DNA of 16,274 nt from UBA6136 sp041178325 (GTDB lineage Bacteria; Pseudomonadota; Gammaproteobacteria; Methylococcales; Methylococcaceae), in the NCBI GenBank assembly GCA_041178325.1, contig JBEGVN010000095.1:1-16274 (forward strand), written 5' to 3'. Of the stretch, positions 1-7,200 are shown one piece after another. Each line of letters starts with the position of its first letter. Within the stretch, counting starts at the first letter, position 1. The notes under the pieces are model-generated. The model did no database searches, was not told the DNA's origin, and worked only from the letters and a program-made list of their open reading frames with translations. Position numbers and translations under genes: made by a program.

Positions 1-578
1 TGAGCCTCTGGATTAATATCCGCAAGATAATCCTCGGCAACGCTCAGTCGTTGCTCAATTTTCCGGCGAGCAAAAGATACAGGTGCAGGTGCGATAAGAA
101 GGTTTACAACGACTGATGCGGCTACCGGAATTGCGACAAAGAGCCATGCATAGAGGAGGCCCCGAACTGCAGCTTCACCAACGGGAGCAGAGCCTAGAAG
201 ATCAAGGCTATATCCTGTAATGAGTGCGAGAGTTGCTGCAATCGGCTTCAGTTTGCTCGCAGATCCGAGGAAAAGTAGAGCTATCGATAGCCCAACCATG
301 CTGATGACTCTCCAAAACGGGGAATCAATCACCCAGGTGGCCATGAAGAGAATTCCACCAATCACAATAGTGATTAACGCGATCATGATGAGCTGAGTCA
401 GAATGCTGGTGACGCGGTCTGGCTTGTTCATGAAAAAAACCAGATAGGCCGTCAAGGCCGGTTCCGGTGTCTGGAAGTACATCACGAGGTAAGTGGTTAA
501 AGCCGCCGCGATAGCCAATCGCAAGGCAAATTCGCCTCGTTCAATTGAGGGTAAGCAAAGGAGCTGAAGAGCCGTCAT
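1..578 (-). CDS. mdtO: MdtO-like FUSC-family inner-membrane transporter (partial, C-terminus off the left edge)
   Basis: An open frame runs from an ATG at 576-578 to the window edge, giving about 192 N-terminal residues. It is rich in membrane segments: residues 17-36, about 65-82, 91-107, 112-129 and 143-165, followed by a basic stretch (ARRKIEQRL) that begins the cytoplasmic part. This layout is that of the N-terminal half of FUSC/aromatic acid exporter proteins such as E. coli MdtO and AaeB, which are inner-membrane components of tripartite efflux pumps for toxic aromatic compounds. It starts 17 bp after the MdtN-like gene, and the ytcA-mdtN-mdtO order matches E. coli, so assignment to this branch rests on both context and sequence. 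The ribosome binding site is weak, suggesting coupling to the gene upstream. A complete protein of the family has about 680 residues, so most of it is outside the window. The substrate is unknown. Confidence 0.85.
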   Translation of the reverse strand, partial: MTALQLLCLPSIERGEFALRLAIAAALTTYLVMYFQTPEPALTAYLVFFMNKPDRVTSILTQLIMIALITIVIGGILFMATWVIDSPFWRVISMVGLSIALLFLGSASKLKPIAATLALITGYSLDLLGSAPVGEAAVRGLLYAWLFVAIPVAASVVVNLLIAPAPVSFARRKIEQRLSVAEDYLADINPEA

Positions 579-595
579 GGGGCGTTTTAAATTCT

Positions 596-1621
596 TCAGT
601 TTTTACAGGCGCTACCACTATTGATCTGCACGACTGCGCTTGCACCTAGGCGCATCAGCTCTTCCGGGGGTTCATCGAGACGGATCCGAACAGGAAAGCG
701 TTGGGCCACTCGCACCCAGTTCAGTGACTTTTCTACCCAGGGAACGGATCTTGGTACGTTGATTCGATCAGTATCCATGACGCCCCAACCGATGCCATCA
801 ACGATGCCTCGAATGGATTGGTTTCGATCAATCATGGTGTAAACCGTTGCGCAATCACCTTCCCGAATGGATGGAAGATCGGATTCCCGAAAATTGGCAA
901 CAGCGTGCCATTCTTCAGTAGAAATGAGCGTGAAAAGACTTTGGGATGGAGCGATCATTTCTCCTTCGCGAATAGAAAGTCCGACGATTCGGCCATCCTG
1001 AGATGCATAAACTTCAGTGTCTCTGAGCGCTTTCTGAGTTATGGCAAGTGCGGCTTCAGCAGCTTTAACCGCAGCTAGAGCGCCGTTGTCGTTCCCAATG
1101 TTGAACTCAGCCGCAGCCCGTTGACTCTTCGCCTGTTCCAGGGTGGTAGCAGCGTCCCTTTGACTGGTTTGGGCTTGATCGAACTCTTGGGCGGGAACGT
1201 AGGCTTTTCCTGCAAGGGGTTTCAATCGTTCCGTTGTCCTCTGCGATAGTTCATAGTTTGTTGTCGCACGTTTTTGTTGATCTGCGGCAATTTTCGCGCT
1301 CAGCATTTCGGATGCAACGACTCGACGCCTTGTATCCAGCGCGGCCAATGCCATATCAAGATTTGCCTGGGCTTGTTTTGCGGCTAGTTCATAAGTCTCT
1401 GGATCCAGCCTAAAAAGGAGTTCGCCTTTTTTCACCTTGGCGTTTTCTTCAACCTTAAGCTCCAGTAATCGACCACTGACGGTCGATGCAATATGCACAA
1501 CCTCTGCATCGATCGATGCATCGTCCGATGTCGGATGTCGTGACATATGGCGGGCGATGAAAAGCCCCAAAAGCAGAACTGATCCAATGATGAGTAGGGA
1601 TATGGTCTTCGGTTTTGTCAT
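596..1621 (-). CDS. mdtN: MdtN-like periplasmic membrane fusion protein (HlyD/EmrA family) of an efflux pump
   Basis: This 341-residue protein joins an inner-membrane transporter to an outer-membrane channel. One N-terminal membrane anchor (residues 7-24) is followed by the first half of a lipoyl/barrel-sandwich domain (about 40-80, with VSGRLLELKVEENAKVKKG), a long alpha-helical hairpin rich in Ala, Gln and Glu (about 80-200), the second lipoyl half (about 203-245, DGRIVGLSIREGEMI), and a beta-barrel domain beginning WHAVANFRESDL. Near the C-terminus the stretch LNWVRVAQRFPVRI and the ending LGASAVV closely match my recollection of E. coli MdtN, which is stronger than generic HlyD similarity. 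Length is normal for the family (MdtN is about 343 aa). It lies 15 bp behind the YtcA-like gene and 17 bp ahead of the FUSC gene, so the three are almost certainly cotranscribed. Confidence 0.92.
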   Translation of the reverse strand: MTKPKTISLLIIGSVLLLGLFIARHMSRHPTSDDASIDAEVVHIASTVSGRLLELKVEENAKVKKGELLFRLDPETYELAAKQAQANLDMALAALDTRRRVVASEMLSAKIAADQQKRATTNYELSQRTTERLKPLAGKAYVPAQEFDQAQTSQRDAATTLEQAKSQRAAAEFNIGNDNGALAAVKAAEAALAITQKALRDTEVYASQDGRIVGLSIREGEMIAPSQSLFTLISTEEWHAVANFRESDLPSIREGDCATVYTMIDRNQSIRGIVDGIGWGVMDTDRINVPRSVPWVEKSLNWVRVAQRFPVRIRLDEPPEELMRLGASAVVQINSGSACKN

Positions 1622-1636
1622 GGTTGAGGATGACGG

Positions 1637-1885
1637 TCAAATGAGCCAAAGCACGGCAGCCAGCCCAAACCCCAGCGAACTGCAGAGCAGAAGTTGGAAT
1701 GGAAGCACATTCTCCATTTGGGTCTTGATCATTACGACGCGAGCAATGATCGACAGAAGCACGCCTAAGACTCCGTATAGAAGCCAATCAGGAAAATAGG
1801 CCCCAAATAGTTCAAGAGTGGGCGCACCCTCAGTGACACACGATGTCATGAAAAGAAGCGCAACGGCTAAGAAGGCTATTCGCAT
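1637..1885 (-). CDS. ytcA: YtcA-like small lipoprotein/membrane protein of the mdtNO operon
   Basis: This 82-residue protein has an N-terminal signal ending in a lipobox-like stretch (LFMTSC, Cys16), then the family-typical GAYFPDWLLYGVLG and two membrane helices (about 34-52 and 62-81). E. coli YtcA, encoded immediately upstream of mdtNOP, has the same plan: signal, Cys, a GAYYPSWFF-type motif and two helices. The match in both sequence and gene position makes the assignment good. The molecular role of YtcA is not established; it is presumed to be a small accessory subunit of the pump. It is the first gene of the minus-strand efflux operon and ends 15 bp before the MdtN-like start. The ATG at 1883-1885 was chosen because the signal peptide begins there; the ribosome binding site (AAAGA-like) is poor. 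Confidence 0.85.
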   Translation of the reverse strand: MRIAFLAVALLFMTSCVTEGAPTLELFGAYFPDWLLYGVLGVLLSIIARVVMIKTQMENVLPFQLLLCSSLGFGLAAVLWLI

Positions 1886-1930
1886 TGAATCTTTAACGAC
1901 TATATCGATTGATCAGAGCCTCAACCGGGG

Positions 1931-1961
1931 ATTATGCACAATCAAGCATGGTTTCGTTCAA
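1931..1961 (-). promoter_or_regulatory. Possible promoter of the ytcA-mdtN-mdtO operon
   Basis: On the minus strand a TTGAAC box (1956-1961) and a CATAAT box (1931-1936) are separated by 19 bp, about 45 bp before the ytcA-like start. Each box is close to the sigma-70 consensus, but the spacer is longer than the ideal 17 bp. Position between the porin gene and ytcA fits a promoter separating the two units. This is a visual match only. Confidence 0.3.
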
Positions 1962-2117
1962 CCTTTGAGATGAAATCGCAGTGACAATTCGAAGAGCATG
2001 ATTTCGATGATGAAAAACTCTCTCGGTTTAGCCTTGCCGATTATGAAAAGAATGGAGTGAATTTACTCTCAATCGGCTAAAACGAGTGTTCGTTAAACAG
2101 TGACCATGTCACCTGAA

Positions 2118-3494
2118 TTAGAAGATGACGATCAGATCCGTTGAAAAAGTGAACTGATAATCCAGCATGTCTCCCGCAGAATTCATAAACATGTTTGCGG
2201 ATGAAAAGTCATAACGTGCATTCGGTCTTACCGTGATCCAGCGAAGTGGCTTGTAGTTAAGCCCCGCTGTCAGCGCATAGTAGTTGGCGCCGTGATTCTG
2301 ATAAGCCGCTATGCGGTTGGGATTGCACGCAAAGGAATAGCCAGAACTGATATCACCCGGAACCCTTAGGTTGTATGCCGCATCGCAACGATCTGGCCCG
2401 GCGACTGCAAATCCATCCTGATCGCGAAACCATTCTGCTCGAACCCCCACCCCGAGGTTTTCTCTCAAGTCATAGATCAGGAACTGATTGATGCCGTACC
2501 ACTGAGCATCCTTCTGTCCGGAGGATGTCTGCACGTTATTGGCGAAGGCATGATCGTGTTGGATTACGTAATGGAGTGTTTGATCAAACCAGTTGGCCTT
2601 GCCAACAAGACTGAAGATGGCCCAGGTGTTGTTATCGCGGCCTCCTGTGGGACCAGCGGTTGCGTTCAGGTTGATTGAATACGTGTTGTCATCACTATTC
2701 CAGGTCGCTCCACCAATGAAATCCCAACTGGTGAGATTGGTATTGAAGTTGCCATCCCAGCCCCCGGTTGCACTGCCGGTGACGGTTCCAAGGATGCCCG
2801 ACCAATTTTCGTTAAACGAATAACTTCCGAGAAATCCTGTGTGTGTGAAGGGTTCTCCATATTGCATGGTATAGGCATGGGTATAGAAAAAGTTATCTGG
2901 TGACGTGACGACTTCGTATCCAATGGGGGTATAGAAATGGCCAGCCTTTACGGCGAGCCCATTACCGACAGGTAGGTTCACCTCAACATAGGCCTGAGGT
3001 AGCGCCAACGCATAAAAACGCTGATTCCAGCCGGTCAGGTGAAGATCGTAATTCCCTCTATTTTCAGCAAATCCGCTACGAGGGTTCAGGGCAGGGGAGC
3101 CATAGGCCTGAATAAAAATTGAGTCCGTTCCATAGTTGATGTCAAAACGGCCACCAAGATCAAATTCGTTTCCACTCAGGGTAATGCTTCGTTCCAGATA
3201 TCCGTAGAACTGGTTGACCTGAAGTTCACCTGCACGATCGCCAAAGGTCACAAGACCGTTGAACTTATCTGCGGGCGAGTTTGCATTGGCGGTAACGCCT
3301 ACATTCAACCAGCCGCCCCAGCGAATGCCATAGTCGAAGAGCGGCTGGTGAGATTTTGATCCGAGGGCGAAGTCCACAAGTCCGGAGGTTTCCTCGATTT
3401 CGTCGGCCCTTAGAGGGCCCATCCATGCAAGTAAGAAAAAACAAAGGCAAAGCTGATAAACAATGAAGCTTGGCACACGTGATTCGGCATTCAT
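2118..3494 (-). CDS. Outer-membrane beta-barrel porin, OmpL-like/BBP2 family
   Basis: This 458-residue protein has an N-terminal signal peptide (hydrophobic VYQLCLCFFLLAWMG, likely cleaved near LRADE at about residue 31) and then alternating amphipathic strands rich in aromatic residues, Gly and Asn, with no hydrophobic helices. It ends in an aromatic residue after a beta-strand (DLIVIF), the usual signal for insertion by the BAM complex. The motifs YGIRWGGWLNVGVTANANSP, LPQAYVEVNLPVGNGLAVKAGHFYTPIGYE and an ending that discusses as YDFSSAN are typical of the putative beta-barrel porin-2 (OmpL-like) family. It probably forms a diffusion pore; the substrate is unknown. Two Cys residues in a late loop (RCDAA and FACN) could form a disulfide. 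The gene stands alone, 232 bp ahead of ytcA. The ATG at 3492-3494 has no convincing Shine-Dalgarno sequence, so the exact start is less certain than the family. Confidence 0.85.
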   Translation of the reverse strand: MNAESRVPSFIVYQLCLCFFLLAWMGPLRADEIEETSGLVDFALGSKSHQPLFDYGIRWGGWLNVGVTANANSPADKFNGLVTFGDRAGELQVNQFYGYLERSITLSGNEFDLGGRFDINYGTDSIFIQAYGSPALNPRSGFAENRGNYDLHLTGWNQRFYALALPQAYVEVNLPVGNGLAVKAGHFYTPIGYEVVTSPDNFFYTHAYTMQYGEPFTHTGFLGSYSFNENWSGILGTVTGSATGGWDGNFNTNLTSWDFIGGATWNSDDNTYSINLNATAGPTGGRDNNTWAIFSLVGKANWFDQTLHYVIQHDHAFANNVQTSSGQKDAQWYGINQFLIYDLRENLGVGVRAEWFRDQDGFAVAGPDRCDAAYNLRVPGDISSGYSFACNPNRIAAYQNHGANYYALTAGLNYKPLRWITVRPNARYDFSSANMFMNSAGDMLDYQFTFSTDLIVIF

Positions 3495-3540
3495 AGCAAT
3501 CAGAGGAGGGGACTGTTTGGCTGGATCGTATCGAGTCGTG

Positions 3541-3557
3541 ATTATATCGAAACGATA
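3541..3557 (-). promoter_or_regulatory. Porin -10 box with an overlapping palindromic operator-like site
   Basis: Read on the minus strand, positions 3546-3541 give a perfect TATAAT box about 47 bp before the porin start. Directly abutting it, 3545-3557 is a perfect inverted repeat (TATCG-AAA-CGATA on the plus strand) lying in the -10/-35 spacer. A larger inverted repeat, GTATCG (3528-3533) with CGATAC (3553-3558), frames the same stretch. No good -35 box is visible at the right distance, which would fit an activator-dependent or repressed promoter. On the minus strand the site contains GTTTCGAT, the same 8-mer found in both palindromes at 3864-3900. Confidence 0.4.
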
Positions 3558-3863
3558 CAGAAATCCTGAGGGAATCTGAGTTTCACATCAAGGGGATATT
3601 TGATCCTGCCTCAATTGATCAGCCACTTCTTTATTGATCGCAGCGCATGAATTGCTCCCTGCGACGACTTCATTGTCCATTTTAGAAGTCCGATCGGACT
3701 GATCCGGCCGACACGATTCATCCAAGCTCAAAGGAACAACCATCTGGGAAAGTTCGGTAATTCTGGCTCAGCAAAGGCATTACTTCGCGTTTGACTGGGA
3801 GAGTGACTGCCACTGATCTGGCTTAGGAGGAGAGGGATCAACTTTTGGAATCAGGGCTATTTT

Positions 3864-3900
3864 GTTTCGATGCGAAACGGTGTATGTTTCGATCCGAAAC
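3864..3900. promoter_or_regulatory. Tandem perfect palindromes, candidate operator of the five-gene operon
   Basis: GTTTCGATGCGAAAC (3864-3878) and GTTTCGATCCGAAAC (3886-3900) are each perfect 6-bp inverted repeats around a 3-bp centre, and differ from each other only in that centre. Their centres are 22 bp apart, about two helical turns, so two dimers would bind on the same face of the DNA. They end 40 bp before the first ATG (3941), a typical place for a repressor site overlapping or just downstream of a promoter. The binding protein is unknown; TetR- or MarR-type dimers are compatible with this geometry. Confidence 0.6.
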
Positions 3901-3940
3901 AACCTGGACTTGGGTTCGGTGCTCTGGCTTTGAGGTCTAT

Positions 3941-4249
3941 ATGAAGCGTTATCTAAAGCAACTACTTTTTTTCGCGTTTACTGCCATAGCGCTATGGACT
4001 TCAGCCTTCGCGAGACCGGTAGAAGTGAAGGCGGATGAGATTCGACAGTGTAAGTCTCTCGGCCAGGTCACCGGTTCATCGGGTTACGGCAAAAATCCTA
4101 GTTGGGAACCTATTGCCAAAACTTACGCGGCCATAAGAGCTGAAAAGCTGGGCGCTACGCATCTGGTCCTTGTTTCAAAGCATCAAATTGGATCCTTCAA
4201 TGGGGAAGTCGTCCTCGAGGCTTTCAATTGCAATGGAAAGGGTGAGTAA
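3941..4249 (+). CDS. Small secreted RcsF/DUF4156-like protein
   Basis: This is a 102-residue protein with a clear cleavable signal peptide (MKRYLKQLLFFAFTAIALW, cleavage probably after SAFA at residue 24) and a small alpha/beta domain of about 78 residues. The pattern CKSLGQVTG, then an alanine-rich helix ending EKLGATHLVLV, then a final strand ending in FNC, resembles the small periplasmic fold of RcsF and DUF4156 proteins. Cys37 and Cys97 could form a disulfide in the periplasm. There is no lipobox, so it should be soluble. The ATG at 3941 was chosen over an upstream TTG because it starts the signal peptide and has GAGG at 3932-3935. Its stop lies inside the start region of the next gene, so the two are probably translationally coupled. 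RcsF is an envelope-stress sensor, but no such role can be concluded here. Confidence 0.7.
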   Translation: MKRYLKQLLFFAFTAIALWTSAFARPVEVKADEIRQCKSLGQVTGSSGYGKNPSWEPIAKTYAAIRAEKLGATHLVLVSKHQIGSFNGEVVLEAFNCNGKGE

Positions 4250-7200
4250 AGTGGCCAGTCGATCCAAGACCAACAGGATCGATCTGATATTCCTTGGCTT
4301 TCTGAGGTTCTCGGTTCAGGTTCTCTTTATTCTTCCTGCGCAATTGATTCATGGTGTAGGACACGCAATAGCCTTATTTGCGGTCACTGGTAAGCAGGAT
4401 TACCTCAGCCTTGAAGTGCTGCTTGAGTCCCGTCTCTGGTCTGATCTTCTGAAGGAGACTTGGCCCACCTCTGCTGGCCCTGTGATTCCGGCGCCGACCC
4501 TCACCAGGATGGCCACACGATGCGTTTCCCTCGGTGGAATCCTGGCGAATGTAAGTTCCATTGGCGTTGCCCTTTCATTCCTGTCATCACTCAACGTTGA
4601 TGTCGATTCAGGCATCGATGATCTTCTGGTTGCCTTGTGGCTCACCTTGTTTATGGGGTCATCATTTTTTGCGTGCCTGTCTTTACCTGATTGGCAGGGT
4701 GCCTTGTCGGGGGAAACACCTTATTGGGCCTGTGGCCCTGCATTTGCAGTTCGACGTGGATTAGGCGCTGCCCAAGAGAGACCGCCGGCCTCCGATCGAC
4801 TTCTGGGACTTACCGAAATATTGGCACGAGAGGCGTCAACTCGCGGAGGCCAGTCAGGCGGATTTTCGGTGATGACCCAGCGGAAAGGTGCCCCCTCGAT
4901 CATTTTTGACAAAGTGGTTAAGGGTAAGCGTGATGACATCGTTCGTATTTTGATGGGCCGTCTTAGAAGCCTTCTCGGGAAAGCTGTGCGCGAGCAATAT
5001 CGGGCACCGCCAAGCTTCGAAGCCGTTCTCTTACACCTTCGCTATGCAACCGGGGGCGCTACACATTGGCACAACGCGCAACCCCATTGGTTTGAACATT
5101 TCGAAAGTATGGTTCATCACAGGGTCACTGGGGGCCAGCTTGAAATGCGCATTGGTGAGGTCTTCAACATGATTGCTCACAATGGGGACATGGATGGCGT
5201 CTACCTCGAGGTGACGATTGATGGCCAAATCGTTCGGCATTATTTCACCCAGCGTGAGGCGCGCGCATTCCTGACTCAGGCCATGCCATGGACTTCTTCT
5301 GAAGGGAATTCCGATTCTCGCAGTGTCGCTGAGTGGGTTGACTTTCACTTGACGCAGGGACTGACCTACAAGTCTCTGCGATATGCATGGTTTACCTCCG
5401 CGCTCGATTTCAATCGAGATATCGCCAAAGGACGATCTTCAGACGGAGAACTCTTCGAATGGGCTGAGAAGCTGGATCAGACCATGATTCTGATCCGAAA
5501 GGAATTCGAACATGAAGGGACTGTGCTCAACGCGCTGAATGAGTTGCCTGAATCCGCTCGGAACGCACTCAGGCGTGTCCTTGAGGAAACCGTCGGATCT
5601 CATTTGGCGGTGGATGCCCTTGATCGGTTTGTCCGTAGTTTCGAACAGGCGTTTCTCAATCAAGACCTCGCATGGGTGATGCGCCGGGCCTCAAGAGACA
5701 TGGTAGGGGAGTTTGCGCTGATGGTCTGCACGACACTTGAGTCGTGCATGGGCGTTTTTTGTCTGACGCAGGCATTTTCTCTGGGTTACAACCAAACCCT
5801 TGAAGAGATTTTTGGTAGTGCTGAACCCATGGGTGTCACCAGTGCACTCCAGCAAGGCGAGGCTGATGATGCATCAATCCAGATTTATTTAAAGGATGGG
5901 CAATATGCCTTAATTGAATTTGAGTCGAATCGGGAAGATGGACCTATCCGCATCTTCGATCAGGCATCACCTGACGATGATTTGAGAGCCCAGCCACAGG
6001 TTGCAGTTAAAGCGAGCCTTCCAAATGTTGGAGAGATTACTACGGATTCGGACTGGTTTCCTGTCAATGCCAATCCGCGGATTCAGCGGGCAAGGCCTTA
6101 TTCCCAAGTCAATGCCATCCAGAAGGATCTTTCAGAAATCCCGTATGTTCTGACACGTGTTCGCCAATCCTTTGAGCAGGGGGGTGAAAACATGGCGACC
6201 ATGGCGCGTTTTTCAGCCGTTCTATTCGGCAATCTTCTGGATCCAGACCGTGAGCACCTTGCCCATGATCTGGTCCTCTTCGGTGTCGATTTTAATCAGG
6301 ACCTGCTTCAGGAATTCACACTCGCTCTTAAAGCCATACTTCCTGGGCTAAGGATTCGGGCTGAAAATTCCGGGAATGTCCTGAAGGAAATGAAACGCTC
6401 CAAGAGAGAAGGAACCGGTACCTATGGACGAAGGACGGTATTTCTTGGGGTGAGTAATTCCGCACAGACACAGTCGACATTGGCGGTCGTGAGGAAAGCG
6501 CGTGAACTGGTGGGCCAGGAACGCTGTTTTGTGTTGACGCAGACGTTTCTCAATTCGATGAGCGAGGCGTTAGGTCAGAGCTACCATCCGGAAGCGCCGC
6601 TCCTTCCCAACACCTTTGTCAATTTGAGCGACTACTCGCCCGATGGATCCACAGGGAGACGTCGGGCGGAAGCGGCAACTCTGGTAGTGGCAGCAACGCA
6701 GGCTGTGCTGACTGAAATTTTGCTCCAACTCACCGAAGGGGCCATTCACGCCTTTGAAGAAGTCGACCCAGGGATTCTTGGGCGTGCGTCCAACGATTTC
6801 AGGCTTCGATCTGATCTCAATGAGACCGACATTGAAGCTTTCAGAGATTTTCAGACTGCTATTTACGAGGTCGAAATCCCCAATCGAGTGGGATACAACT
6901 CAGCAGGAGAGCCGATTCATTCGCCGGACCTGGCTACGATTGATCGTGAGGCAATTGACCGTGCGGAAAACCAGGTTGAATTTGTCAGGGCCTATGCTTT
7001 TTTTGCGGCCTATATTTTCATTGCGACTGTATTGGGTCTTCCCGTTTTTGCCGTCATTTTGTCGCCCATGGTCTTTATCCCTGGCGTCGGCATCCTTTCC
7101 CATGTTTTGGATACGGCGCTGTTCCTGACAGCACTGTGGCTGATTCATTTGGGGATCAGAAAGTGGCAAGGGCGACCTTTGCTGGAGCGAATCGGCGCGA

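Larger units (their letters stand above)
3495..3940. other. Divergent intergenic region between porin and the five-gene operon
   Basis: These 446 bp hold no convincing gene. They must contain the porin promoter (minus) and the promoter of the plus-strand operon. Visible elements are the TATAAT box and adjoining palindrome near 3541-3557 and the tandem palindromes at 3864-3900. There is also a TTGACT box at 3791-3796 without a convincing -10 partner. A strong Shine-Dalgarno-like AGGAGGAGAGGG at 3825-3836 precedes an in-frame TTG at 3845, which would add 32 residues to the first operon gene but would place the palindromes inside coding sequence. That start is judged unlikely because it would bury the signal peptide. 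Confidence 0.6.

Noticed and set aside
2036..2077. Inverted repeat GCCGATT / AATCGGC downstream of the porin as a terminator.
   Set aside because: The loop is 28 nt and there is no T-tract in the right place on the minus strand, so it is not a convincing terminator.
3845..3940. TTG start with a strong upstream AGGAGG that would extend the first operon gene.
   Set aside because: It would put 32 residues before a clear signal peptide and place both palindromes inside coding sequence; the ATG at 3941 has its own GAGG.
4170..4232. Earlier ATG for the giant protein.
   Set aside because: It overlaps the preceding gene by 80 bp and adds no recognisable sequence; ATG 4233 gives a conventional short overlap.
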